Assembly (NCBI GenBank): GCA_016703665.1
Contig: JADJBS010000006.1
Coordinates: 124,001 to 188,000, forward strand
Direction of reading: 5' to 3'
Length of the DNA stretch: 64,000 nt
From: Candidatus Defluviibacillus avedoerensis
GTDB lineage: Bacteria > Pseudomonadota > Gammaproteobacteria > Burkholderiales > Burkholderiaceae_C
The notes beneath the pieces were generated by a model that saw only the letters and a list, made by a program, of their open reading frames with translations, was not told where the DNA came from and made no database searches. The position numbers were made by a program, and so were the translations under genes. Shown here piece by piece: positions 31,612-40,056 of the stretch. How positions within the stretch are numbered: the stretch's first letter is position 1; the number at the start of each line of letters is the position of its first letter.

Positions 31612-32415
31612 TTATTCCAATGGGTTGATATCAAATAGCTTGGCCAGCGCAGCGCCAGGATCTTTGGCGCGCATAAAAGCTTCCCCGACCAGGAAGCCAT
31701 GCACGTGAGCGTCCTGCATTTTTTTCACATCGTCCACTGTTTGAATTCCGGACTCCGTAATGAGCAAGCGATCTGCGGGGACTGCTGACTTCAACGTCAG
31801 CGTCGTATCCAAGCTGACGTCAAAAGTCCGTAAATTGCGGTTGTTGATGCCGATCAGGGGGGTGGTCAGCCTCAAACCCCGTTCCAATTCGGCCCCATCA
31901 TGAACCTCTACCAACACAGCCATGTCAAGTGAGCGCGCCACAGCCTCCAACTCCGCCATCTGAACGTCATCGAGGCAGGCAGCTATCAGCAGCACACAAT
32001 CCGCCCCCATCACGCGGGATTCGTAAATTTGGTAGGCATCAACCATGAAGTCTTTGCGCAAAACCGGTAAATCGCACGACGCGCGTGCTTGCTTGAGGTA
32101 ATCAACGCTCCCTTGAAAAAACTGTTTGTCGGTGAGCACTGACAAGCACGCTGCGCCATGCTCAGCGTAGCTTTGAGCGATGTCAGCTGGTTCAAAGTTT
32201 TCGCGCAACACGCCTTTGCTTGGGCTCGCCTTCTTTACTTCAGCGATCACTCCCGCGTGACCATTGGCGATCTTGGCGCGCAAGGCACCAACAAAATCAC
32301 GCGTCAGCACCCTGCTTTCGGCATCCGCCCGCATCGCAGCCAAAGAGCGTTTCCCCAAACTGGCGGCAATCTCCTCGCGTTTAACAGCAACAATTTTGTT
32401 CAGGATGTCCGACAT
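31612..32415 (-). CDS. trpC: indole-3-glycerol phosphate synthase
   Basis: A 267-residue TIM-barrel enzyme closing the indole ring from CdRP in tryptophan synthesis. Conserved VIAEVKKASPSKG, VLRKDFMVD and LIGINNRNLRTF carry the catalytic Lys and Glu residues. It is monofunctional (no TrpF fusion). Separated from trpD by one base. Confidence 0.97.
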   Translation of the reverse strand: MSDILNKIVAVKREEIAASLGKRSLAAMRADAESRVLTRDFVGALRAKIANGHAGVIAEVKKASPSKGVLRENFEPADIAQSYAEHGAACLSVLTDKQFFQGSVDYLKQARASCDLPVLRKDFMVDAYQIYESRVMGADCVLLIAACLDDVQMAELEAVARSLDMAVLVEVHDGAELERGLRLTTPLIGINNRNLRTFDVSLDTTLTLKSAVPADRLLITESGIQTVDDVKKMQDAHVHGFLVGEAFMRAKDPGAALAKLFDINPLE

Positions 32416-32416
32416 T

Positions 32417-33451
32417 TCATTGCACTTTCAAACTTTGCGTCAACGCGACCAACTTTGCCAGCGTATCGCGTGCTGCCCCAGTATCAATGGCCACTTGCGC
32501 TCGCTCAATACCAGACTGGATCGAATCCACCACATTGGCTGCGTAAAGCGTGGCAGCGGTGTTCAGCACAACGATATCCCTCGCGGCCCCCGGTTGCATG
32601 TTGAGCACTCCCAGCAACATGGCCATGGATTGAACCGGCGTGTCGACTTTCAGGGTTCGGTTGCTGGCCATGGCCATGCCGAAATCTTCCGGGTGAATTT
32701 CGTACTCGGTAATCTGACCGTTCTTGAGTTCACCTACCAATGTGGACGAACCGAGACTGATTTCGTCCATGCCATCTCGCCCATACACCACCAAGGCGTG
32801 CTCTGCACCCAGACGTTGCAAAGCGCGAACCTGGATACCGACCAGATCAGGGTGGAATACGCCCATCAAAATATTGGGCGCACTGGCCGGATTCGTCAAT
32901 GGCCCCAGAATATTGAAAATCGTCCGCACGCCAAGCTCCTTGCGGATCGGCGCCACATTTTTCATAGCAGGATGGTGGTTGGGCGCAAACATGAATCCGA
33001 CGCCAACTTCGGAAATACAGCGCGAAATGGATTCCGGTGCCAAGTTGATATTGATGCCCAATGACTCCATGACGTCCGCACTGCCTGACTTGCTGGAAAC
33101 GCTTCGTCCTCCATGCTTGCTGACCTTGGCACCAGCAGCTGCAGCCACAAACATCGCACAAGTTGAGATGTTAAACGTATGCGAGCCGTCTCCACCCGTG
33201 CCAACAATGTCGACCAAGTGAGTGCGGTCCGCTACATGCACCTTGGTCGAAAACTCCCGCATCACCTCGGCAGCTGCCGTGATCTCGCCAATGGTCTCTT
33301 TCTTGACGCGAAGCCCGGTGATGAGTGCCGCCGTCATAACAGGCGACAACTCGCCATTCATGATCATGCGCATGATCTTGAGCATCTCGTCGTGAAAAAT
33401 CTCTCGATGCTCAATGGTGCGCTGCAAGGCTTCTTGTGGGGTAATTGGCAT
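32417..33451 (-). CDS. trpD: anthranilate phosphoribosyltransferase
   Basis: A 344-residue enzyme joining anthranilate and PRPP. The PRPP loop GTGGDGSHTFNIST, KHGGRSVSSKSGSAD and the anthranilate-channel residues are present. ATG 33451 has a strong GAAGGA seven bases upstream and gives the family N-terminus (MPITPQEALQR); an ATG at 33496 would overlap lysE. Not fused to TrpG. Confidence 0.97.
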   Translation of the reverse strand: MPITPQEALQRTIEHREIFHDEMLKIMRMIMNGELSPVMTAALITGLRVKKETIGEITAAAEVMREFSTKVHVADRTHLVDIVGTGGDGSHTFNISTCAMFVAAAAGAKVSKHGGRSVSSKSGSADVMESLGININLAPESISRCISEVGVGFMFAPNHHPAMKNVAPIRKELGVRTIFNILGPLTNPASAPNILMGVFHPDLVGIQVRALQRLGAEHALVVYGRDGMDEISLGSSTLVGELKNGQITEYEIHPEDFGMAMASNRTLKVDTPVQSMAMLLGVLNMQPGAARDIVVLNTAATLYAANVVDSIQSGIERAQVAIDTGAARDTLAKLVALTQSLKVQ

Positions 33452-33488
33452 GGTCACATCCTTCAGATACAAGTCAGATTCAATCAGA

Positions 33489-34136
33489 TCAGGCATTGGG
33501 GTTGTCGGTGAACGCCAGTTTCAGGCCAAAGCCGAGAAACATCACACCCGCTACCCGGTCAAGCCAATGCATCCCGCGCTGCAAGCCCTGATGCTTGGCC
33601 ATCCATGCGGCTGCGACAGCCCACCCTGCGTTCACGGGCAGTGCGTTCACATTGAACAAGGTTCCAAGCAGAACAAACGCTAGTGCTTTGTTCTCGACAT
33701 CGAGTGCAATGAATTGAGGGACAAAGGCCAGAAAAAAGATCGCCACTTTGGGATTCAACACATTGGTCAAGAATCCACCATAAAAGATGGTCATCAGCCC
33801 GTTGCCCGTCGCAACGTCGTTGACGGGAAAAAATGGTGTCCAAGCCGCATGCGGCTTGGACAGCAGCAGTTTGGTACCCGTCCAGACCAAGTAAGCAGCG
33901 CCAACCCATTTCAGCGCCGCAAAGGCAGCTGCTGAAGTCGCCAGCAAAGCGCTCACGCCAACTGCAGCGGCCAACACATGCACGAAGCAACCTGCGGTGA
34001 TACCCAAACCCGCCACCCATCCAGCCCGCAGACCGCTACGCAGGGAACTGCTGACGATGTACAGCACATCAGGTCCAGGCGTCAGGTTCAGCAGCCAACC
34101 CGCCGCCACGAACAGCAGCAACTGTTCAATGGGCAT
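33489..34136 (-). CDS. LysE/RhtB-family amino-acid exporter
   Basis: A 215-residue inner-membrane protein with about six hydrophobic segments and the family signature NLTPGPDVLYIVSSSLRSG near the N-terminus. The LysE/RhtB family exports amino acids and related compounds; substrate unknown. ATG 34136 overlaps the end of trpG by 11 bp, and the stop is 37 bp before the trpD start, so it sits inside the trp operon. That position suggests, without proof, export of tryptophan, anthranilate or another pathway compound. Confidence 0.88.
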   Translation of the reverse strand: MPIEQLLLFVAAGWLLNLTPGPDVLYIVSSSLRSGLRAGWVAGLGITAGCFVHVLAAAVGVSALLATSAAAFAALKWVGAAYLVWTGTKLLLSKPHAAWTPFFPVNDVATGNGLMTIFYGGFLTNVLNPKVAIFFLAFVPQFIALDVENKALAFVLLGTLFNVNALPVNAGWAVAAAWMAKHQGLQRGMHWLDRVAGVMFLGFGLKLAFTDNPNA

Positions 34137-34734
34137 TCGCACGCTCCAGGAAGTTTCTGAGCATGGCGTGACCATGCTCGGTCAGAATGGACTCTGGGTG
34201 AAATTGCACGCCTTCGATGTTCAGTTCCTTATGTCGAACTCCCATGATCTCGCCGTCGTCTGTCCAGGCAGTCACTTCCAGGCAGTCGGGGCAGGTCATG
34301 CGTTCAATCGCCAGCGAGTGATAGCGGTTTACAGTAAACGCCTCTGGCAAACCTGCAAAAACGCCAGTTTGGGTCGTGCGAATCACACTCGTCTTACCAT
34401 GCATCAACGTCTGGGCGCGAATGATTTTTCCACCGAACGCTGCACCAATGGATTGATGCCCCAGGCATACACCCAAGATTGGCATTTTGCCTGCGAAATG
34501 CTGGATCGCAGCAACGGAAATCCCCGCTTCTGCGGGCGAACAGGGGCCAGGCGAAATCACCAGGAGATCCGGCGCGCGCTGAGCAATGCCTTCAACCGTG
34601 ATTTCGTCGTTGCGAAAGACTTCGACCTGCGCCCCCAACTCACCAAAATATTGGACGATGTTGTAGGTGAAAGAATCGTAGTTATCCACCATGAGGACTT
34701 TGCGTTTAGGCATGGTTTGCATTGCGTTGCTCAT
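34126..34734 (-). CDS. trpG: anthranilate synthase component II (glutamine amidotransferase)
   Basis: A 202-residue class I amidotransferase releasing ammonia from glutamine for TrpE. Near the N-terminus MVDNYDSFTYN, the nucleophile Cys90 in GVCLGHQ, and the C-terminal FHPESILT with the catalytic His/Glu. ATG 34734 overlaps the trpE stop (ATGA), the usual coupling of a two-subunit enzyme. Confidence 0.96.
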   Translation of the reverse strand: MSNAMQTMPKRKVLMVDNYDSFTYNIVQYFGELGAQVEVFRNDEITVEGIAQRAPDLLVISPGPCSPAEAGISVAAIQHFAGKMPILGVCLGHQSIGAAFGGKIIRAQTLMHGKTSVIRTTQTGVFAGLPEAFTVNRYHSLAIERMTCPDCLEVTAWTDDGEIMGVRHKELNIEGVQFHPESILTEHGHAMLRNFLERANAH

Positions 34735-36242
34735 TCCAAACCCTCCTCGACAAGCTCTGCAGCGCGGAGCAAAGCGCGTGCCTTGTGCTCAGTCTCTTTC
34801 CACTCCAGTTCGGGTACCGAATCTGCAACAACACCTGCCGCCGCCTGCACGTACAACGTGCCATCTTTGATAACGCCCGTGCGGATCGCAATGGCCACAT
34901 CCATGTCACCAGCAAAACTCAGGTAGCCGCAAGCCCCACCATACAGACCACGCTTAGTGGGCTCCAGCTGATCAATGATTTCCATGGCATGCACTTTGGG
35001 CGCACCGGTCAACGTGCCTGCCGGAAAAGTCGCTTTGAGCACATCCATATTGCTCATGCCTTCATTCAAAATGCCTTCAACATTGCTCACAATGTGCATC
35101 ACGTGGCTGTAGCGCTCCACCGCGAATGCTTCGGTTACCTTGACCGTTCCCGTCTGAGCAATGCGTCCAATGTCATTGCGCGCCAGGTCAATCAGCATCA
35201 CATGCTCTGCTCGCTCTTTGGGGTCGTTGATCAACTCCACCTCTGTGGCCTTATCCTGCTCAAGCGACGCACCTCGGGGCCGCGTACCCGCCAACGGCCG
35301 AATCGTGATTTTCTGTGCCGCCTTGCCAGCATGCTCCACTTGCTCCTGGCGTACCAGGATTTCAGGAGAGGCACCCACCACATGGAAATCACCAAAATGG
35401 TAGAAATACATGTAGGGGCTGGGATTTAGCGAACGCAGCGCTCGGTACAGGCTCAGCGGCGACTCGGTGTAGCGCTTTTTGATGCGCTGACCCACTTGCA
35501 CCTGCATGAAGTCCCCACATTCGATCAGCTCCTTGGCACGTTCAACAGCCACCAGGTAGTCAGCCTTGGCAAAATCACGTTCAGCAGGGTAACTCTGGCA
35601 AGCCTTAATGCTGGGTGCACTGACCGAGTACTTCAGCAACTCCTTCAACTCGCGTAAGCGACGCTTGGCGTGGGTGTAGGCCTCTGGCTGCGTCGGATCA
35701 GCATACACAATCAAATAGAGCTTGCCTGACAGGTTGTCGATAACGGCCAGTTCTTCACACTGGAGCAGCAAAATATCCGGACAGCCCAGGGTATCTGGTG
35801 GGCAGGTTTGTTCGAGCTTCTTTTCGATGTATCGCACCGCGTCATAGCCAAAATAGCCAGCCAAGCCACCGCAAAAACGAGGCAAACCAGGCCTCAACGC
35901 GACCTTGAAGCGTTTTTGATAGACAGCGATAAAGTCCAGTGGATTGCCTTTTGCTGCCTCTACCACGGCGCCATCGCGAACAACCTCGCTCAAAGCATCC
36001 TCACCAAAGCCGCTGGCCCGAACCAGAGTGCGCGCTGGCAAGCCAATGAAACTGTAGCGGCCAAATCGCTCGCCACCCACAACGGATTCCAGCAAGAAAC
36101 TGTACTTACCCGCATCCTTGGCGTGCGCCAGTTTGAGGTACAGGGACAAAGGAGTCTCCAGATCGGCAAAGGCTTCCACCATCAGCGGAATGCGATTGAA
36201 ACCTTGGGCACTCAAGCTTTTGAATTCAAGTTCTGTGATCAC
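34731..36242 (-). CDS. trpE: anthranilate synthase component I
   Basis: A 503-residue chorismate-utilising enzyme making anthranilate. The feedback-inhibition element LLESVVGGERFGRYSFIG is at about 49-66; the C-terminal domain has RPLAGTRPRG, DLARNDIGRI and AGTLTGAPK. GTG 36242 is the start. It is preceded by a Trp leader peptide and terminator, so both attenuation and feedback inhibition are likely. Confidence 0.97.
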   Translation of the reverse strand: MITELEFKSLSAQGFNRIPLMVEAFADLETPLSLYLKLAHAKDAGKYSFLLESVVGGERFGRYSFIGLPARTLVRASGFGEDALSEVVRDGAVVEAAKGNPLDFIAVYQKRFKVALRPGLPRFCGGLAGYFGYDAVRYIEKKLEQTCPPDTLGCPDILLLQCEELAVIDNLSGKLYLIVYADPTQPEAYTHAKRRLRELKELLKYSVSAPSIKACQSYPAERDFAKADYLVAVERAKELIECGDFMQVQVGQRIKKRYTESPLSLYRALRSLNPSPYMYFYHFGDFHVVGASPEILVRQEQVEHAGKAAQKITIRPLAGTRPRGASLEQDKATEVELINDPKERAEHVMLIDLARNDIGRIAQTGTVKVTEAFAVERYSHVMHIVSNVEGILNEGMSNMDVLKATFPAGTLTGAPKVHAMEIIDQLEPTKRGLYGGACGYLSFAGDMDVAIAIRTGVIKDGTLYVQAAAGVVADSVPELEWKETEHKARALLRAAELVEEGLE

Positions 36243-36348
36243 GGGATTTGCGCCTCCAGCGCGGCAGCCGCTACGACTGCATGTTCATTGATGACTGGCC
36301 TGACTAGGTTGTGGGTTCAGGCGCGGTGCTTCGGTAAGAAGCAAAAGG

Positions 36349-36367
36349 GCACGGGGCAAACCCGCGC
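36349..36367 (-). terminator. trp operon attenuator terminator
   Basis: On the minus strand GCGCGGG (36361-36367) pairs with CCCGTGC (36349-36355) around a 5-base loop, followed by CCTTTT (36343-36348). It lies 11 bp after the trpL stop and about 100 bp before trpE, the correct place for the 3:4 stem of an attenuator. Confidence 0.7.
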
Positions 36368-36378
36368 GAACAGCGAAT

Positions 36379-36465
36379 TCAGCAGATTGGCTTACGCCAA
36401 GGCCAAGCTCCCCGGTCCTGATGACCTGGCACCTGTAGAAAGGTGTAGCTGCTGAGAGTGAACAT
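36379..36465 (-). CDS. trpL: trp operon leader peptide
   Basis: A 28-residue ORF, MFTLSSYTFLQ...RGAWPWRKPIC, with Trp codons at 21 and 23 close to the stop. The RNA over these codons can fold TTGGC-GTAA-GCCAA (segments 1:2), and a terminator hairpin follows. Ribosome stalling at Trp codons would control transcription into trpE. The sequence is too short for ordinary gene finding; the evidence is the Trp-Pro-Trp codons plus the downstream terminator and position. Confidence 0.75.
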   Translation of the reverse strand: MFTLSSYTFLQVPGHQDRGAWPWRKPIC

Positions 36466-36471
36466 GCGCCC

Positions 36472-36501
36472 AGTGTAGCAAATCTGATTCCATCGATTCA
36501 A
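36472..36501 (-). promoter_or_regulatory. candidate trp operon promoter
   Basis: Minus strand TTGAAT (36496-36501), 18-bp spacer, TACACT (36472-36477), with TG two bases before the -10. The predicted start is at or within a base or two of the trpL ATG, which would make the leader nearly leaderless; the real start may be further upstream. Confidence 0.4.
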
Positions 36502-37208
36502 ATCAGTCCAAGGAAATCGTCCAACCGATCTATCCAGGCATCCGCATCAACTTGCAGAACAGGATCACCATGGTTGTAGCCATAAGTCACCAGCACAACA
36601 GGGCATCCCGCTGCGCGCGCTGCTTGGGCGTCATTGCTTGAATCGCCCAGCATTAACGTCCGTGCAGGCATCACTCCCAACACTTCACAGGTTTTCAGGA
36701 GTGGCAAAGGATCTGGTTTCTTGCGTTCAAACGCATCCCCGCCAAACACCCAATCGAAATAACCCATTAGACCTTTGGCCTCCAGCAGAGGCTTGGCAAA
36801 GGCCGTCGGCTTATTGGTAAGGCAAGCCAGCTTCAGCCCCCGCGTGCGCAAATGCGTCAGGCCTTCAACTACACCGGGATACACCTCCGATCGGCTACCG
36901 TTGATTGCCAGGTAGTGCCGCTGGTAGCTGGCCCATGCATCGGGAATGCACTGGTCAATGACAACTGACTGAGCCTGTGTATCGCCCACCGCCATTACCT
37001 GGGTCAACACGGATCTGATCAAATGCTCAGATCCTTTCCCAACCAGTTGTTCAATCAAAGTGCGGCCAATACCAGGCAGCGTCAACTCTGCCAACATCAG
37101 ATTCAGCGCGGCCTCAAAGTCCCCCATGGTATCGACCATGGTTCCGTCCAAGTCCACAATGACTGCTTCCAACGCACCCACCTTGCGCCAATTCTGAGTT
37201 GAAATCAC
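36498..37208 (-). CDS. gph: phosphoglycolate phosphatase (HAD family)
   Basis: A 236-residue HAD hydrolase dephosphorylating 2-phosphoglycolate. Motif I DLDGTMVDT (nucleophile Asp), motif II CLTNKP and motif IV MLGDSSNDAQAARAAG are present. GTG 37208 is preferred because AAGG lies nine bases upstream; a longer reading to 37307 has no conserved content. It lies directly upstream of the trp operon, where it is found in many Burkholderiales; rpe, its usual other neighbour, is 2.1 kb further on. Confidence 0.92.
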   Translation of the reverse strand: MISTQNWRKVGALEAVIVDLDGTMVDTMGDFEAALNLMLAELTLPGIGRTLIEQLVGKGSEHLIRSVLTQVMAVGDTQAQSVVIDQCIPDAWASYQRHYLAINGSRSEVYPGVVEGLTHLRTRGLKLACLTNKPTAFAKPLLEAKGLMGYFDWVFGGDAFERKKPDPLPLLKTCEVLGVMPARTLMLGDSSNDAQAARAAGCPVVLVTYGYNHGDPVLQVDADAWIDRLDDFLGLI

Positions 37209-37326
37209 CTGACTGACCTTTTGAATTTCCAGTGAACGCCAATTATTGCCTGCACGTCTTGCGCTAGAGTTCGCAACAATCAGTGCATAGAGCACTTCAA
37301 CCACCACTGATCAAGGAATTTCACCC

Positions 37327-37941
37327 ATGACATCTTCTGTTCGCCATTTTCTCTTAGCGCTTCTCACCGCAACCGCCCTGTCCTTGAGCGGTTGCGGCTA
37401 CAACACATTCCAAAGTGGCGACGAGCAGGTCAAAGCCAGCTGGGCGGAGGTACTGAACCAGTACCAGCGCCGCGCAGACCTCATCCCGAACCTGGTCAGC
37501 ACAGTCAAAGGTGAAGCATCCTTCGAACAAGGCACCCTGACGAAAGTCATTGAAGCGCGCGCCAAGGCCACGTCGATTCAGGCCACACCCGAGCTGATCA
37601 ATGACCCTGCGGCCTTCCAGAAATTTCAGCAGGCACAGGGTGAGCTGACGGGATCACTGTCCCGCCTGATGGTCGTGTCAGAGCAATACCCCAACCTGAA
37701 AGCCAATCAGGCGTTCCGTGATTTGCAAGCACAGCTGGAAGGCACCGAGAACCGCATCACCGTGGCGCGCAACCGCTACATCAAAGCCGTTCAGGAATAC
37801 AACGTGACCGTGCGCTCTTTCCCATCTAACCTGACCGCCATGGTGTTCAGCTACAAGGAAAAGCCCAGCTTCACTGTCGAAAACGAAAAAGCCATCAGCG
37901 CTCCGCCCACCGTTGACTTTGGCGGCGGGACAGCCAAGTGA
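37327..37941 (+). CDS. lemA: LemA-family lipoprotein
   Basis: A 204-residue protein with a signal peptide and lipobox LSGC (Cys23), then a LemA helical bundle (VKASWAEVLNQYQRRADLIPNLV, NRYIKAVQEYN, FPSNLTAMVFSY). LemA proteins are envelope-anchored and of unclear function. First gene of a three-gene set: its stop overlaps the GTG start of the next gene (GTGA). Confidence 0.93.
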   Translation: MTSSVRHFLLALLTATALSLSGCGYNTFQSGDEQVKASWAEVLNQYQRRADLIPNLVSTVKGEASFEQGTLTKVIEARAKATSIQATPELINDPAAFQKFQQAQGELTGSLSRLMVVSEQYPNLKANQAFRDLQAQLEGTENRITVARNRYIKAVQEYNVTVRSFPSNLTAMVFSYKEKPSFTVENEKAISAPPTVDFGGGTAK

Positions 37942-38798
37942 ACTTGACCTTGGTGAGGGCTTGGTTCCTCGCCTTTCTCCTGATCTGCTTGTCCTTTGTC
38001 AGCCCGTGGGCACAGGCCCAGATCGCGGTGCCAGTGCTCAGTGGCCAGGTGGTAGATCAAACGGGCACGCTCAGCGCAGATCAGATCTCCCGCTTGTCGC
38101 AAAGCCTGGCCGCATTTGAGCAGCGCAAGGGCAGCCAGATTGCCGTCCTGATCGTTGCCAGCACCTCGCCTGAGACCATTGAGCAATATGCGATGCGTGT
38201 CGCTGAACAATGGAAGCTCGGGCGCAAGAAAGTGGACGACGGGGCATTGCTGGTCATTGCCAAGACAGACCGGACGCTGCGCATCGAAGTGGGATACGGG
38301 CTCGAAGGTGTCTTAAACGACGCCGTCAGCAAGCGCATCATTGACGAAACCATTGTCCCGAAGTTTCGTCAACAGGACTTCGCGAGTGGTATTGCCATGG
38401 GCGCAGCGCAGATCATGTCGGTCGTTGATGGTGAGCCCCTTCCTGCGCCGAGCACAGATACTGGCGCAGCCCAAGATTTGTCTGATTCCCAAATCGGCGC
38501 ACTTGGCGCTCTGCTGCTGGTGAGCCTTGTCGCTCGCGGCATCCTGGGCGCGCTGTTTGGCGCTCTGATCACGGGTGGGTTGACCGTTGGCATCGCTTGG
38601 TGGCTGACTGGCGGTGTCCTGGGAATGGCATTGATGGCGGGCGCAGCAGCCTTCCTGATCACCTTGGTCGGTGTCCTTAATATCTTGAGCGCCGTCGCCA
38701 GCGGTCGTGGCGGGGGCGGCACGGGTGGTGGACGCAGCGGCGGCTTCAGCGGAGGGGGCGGTGGTTTTGGTGGCGGTGGCGCTTCAGGACGATGGTGA
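37938..38798 (+). CDS. TPM-domain membrane protein, YgcG type
   Basis: A 286-residue protein: signal peptide cleaved near AQA-QIAVP, a TPM domain (about 30-160, VVDQTGTLSADQISRL and GVLNDAVSKRIIDE), two or three transmembrane segments, and a Gly-rich tail ending GGGGASGRW. TPM domains are linked to phosphatase activity and photosystem assembly in plants; the bacterial role is unknown. Translationally coupled to lemA and to the next gene. Confidence 0.9.
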   Translation: MNLTLVRAWFLAFLLICLSFVSPWAQAQIAVPVLSGQVVDQTGTLSADQISRLSQSLAAFEQRKGSQIAVLIVASTSPETIEQYAMRVAEQWKLGRKKVDDGALLVIAKTDRTLRIEVGYGLEGVLNDAVSKRIIDETIVPKFRQQDFASGIAMGAAQIMSVVDGEPLPAPSTDTGAAQDLSDSQIGALGALLLVSLVARGILGALFGALITGGLTVGIAWWLTGGVLGMALMAGAAAFLITLVGVLNILSAVASGRGGGGTGGGRSGGFSGGGGGFGGGGASGRW

Positions 38799-39307
38799 AC
38801 ATGGTTGAAATCAAACGCATCTTTCGGCACTTGGTCAGCACGCGTGCATCTGTCAACCAGGCCTTTTCGCCGAAAACACTGGTGGCGATCGAAGAGGCCA
38901 CTCGACGCGCCGAAGCGACACACTGCGGCGAAATACGCTTTGTCGTCGAAGCTACGCTGGACGGCACACCCTTGCTAAAAGGCGTGACGGCCCGCGAGCG
39001 TGCCATCGAGGTCTTTTCTCAACTGCGCATGTGGGACACCGAACAACGCACGGGTGTGCTGATTTATCTGCTGATGGCAGACCGGGAAATTGAAATCGTG
39101 GCCGACCGAGGCATTGATGTCCACGTGGGCGCTCAAGGCTGGGCACAGCTTTGCAGGGCGCTGGAAAAAGCTTTTCAGCGAGGCGAGTTTGAAGCCGGCG
39201 CATTGGCGTGCATCCATGCCGTATCTGATCGACTGGCGACACACTTCCCACCCAGTTTGGCTGACCGAAACGAGCTGCCAGACAAACCGCTCGTCCTTGG
39301 TCAGTAG
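38792..39307 (+). CDS. second TPM-domain protein
   Basis: A 171-residue cytosolic-looking protein (no signal peptide) with a divergent TPM domain: GEIRFVVEA, VFSQLRMWDTEQRTGVLIYL, ADREIEIVADRGIDVHVG. ATG 38792 overlaps the previous stop by seven bases. The lemA-TPM-TPM order is a recurrent proteobacterial set whose function is not established. It is convergent with rpe. Confidence 0.88.
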   Translation: MVNMVEIKRIFRHLVSTRASVNQAFSPKTLVAIEEATRRAEATHCGEIRFVVEATLDGTPLLKGVTARERAIEVFSQLRMWDTEQRTGVLIYLLMADREIEIVADRGIDVHVGAQGWAQLCRALEKAFQRGEFEAGALACIHAVSDRLATHFPPSLADRNELPDKPLVLGQ

Positions 39308-39325
39308 CGCCTGAGCACCAACATC

Positions 39326-40012
39326 TCAACCCAGTGCCACGCGCATCGCGTCAATCACGCACTTGTAATCTGACTTACCAAATATTGCGCTGCCCGCAAC
39401 AAAGGTGTCCGCCCCCGCGTCTGCCACACGTCGAATGTTGTCCGTCTTGATGCCGCCATCCACTTCAAGTCGAATATCTTTACCGCTCGCCTCGATATGC
39501 TTACGCACTGCCTCGATCTTGCGCAGCGCGCTGTCGATAAAACTTTGTCCACCAAAGCCAGGGTTGACACTCATGATCAGGATCAGGTCCAGGTCTTCAA
39601 TCACCCAGTCCAGCACATCCAACTCTTCTGCGGGGTTGAACACCAGCCCTGCCTTCACGCCTTTGCCCTTGATCGCCTGAATGCTGCGGTGCACATGCTT
39701 GGAGGCATCTGGGTGAAAGCTGATCAAGTCAGCACCCGCATCGGCAAAGGCGGCTGCCAGCGCATCGACAGGCTCAATCATCAGGTGCACATCCACCGGA
39801 ATCGGCGTGCCATCGGCCTTTTTGGCGTGCGGCTTCAGAGCCTGGCAGACCATGGGGCCAAAAGTCAAGTTAGGCACGTAGTGGTTGTCCATCACGTCAA
39901 AGTGAACCCAGTCTGCGCCAGCGGCAATCACATTGCGCACTTCTTCGCCCAAACGGGCAAAGTCGGCAGAAAGAATAGAGGGGGCGATGCGGTAGGTGGG
40001 TAAAGTGCTCAT
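39326..40012 (-). CDS. rpe: ribulose-phosphate 3-epimerase
   Basis: A 228-residue TIM-barrel enzyme of the pentose phosphate pathway. SILSADFARLGEEV, HFDVMDNHYVPN (metal ligands), LIMSVNPGFGGQ and EVDGGIK are present. It usually sits next to gph; here the divergent lemA set lies between them. Confidence 0.96.
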   Translation of the reverse strand: MSTLPTYRIAPSILSADFARLGEEVRNVIAAGADWVHFDVMDNHYVPNLTFGPMVCQALKPHAKKADGTPIPVDVHLMIEPVDALAAAFADAGADLISFHPDASKHVHRSIQAIKGKGVKAGLVFNPAEELDVLDWVIEDLDLILIMSVNPGFGGQSFIDSALRKIEAVRKHIEASGKDIRLEVDGGIKTDNIRRVADAGADTFVAGSAIFGKSDYKCVIDAMRVALG

Positions 40013-40056
40013 GGGGCCTGATTTTCGCAGGGTTCGGCCAGCACCGTCTCCCGCGG

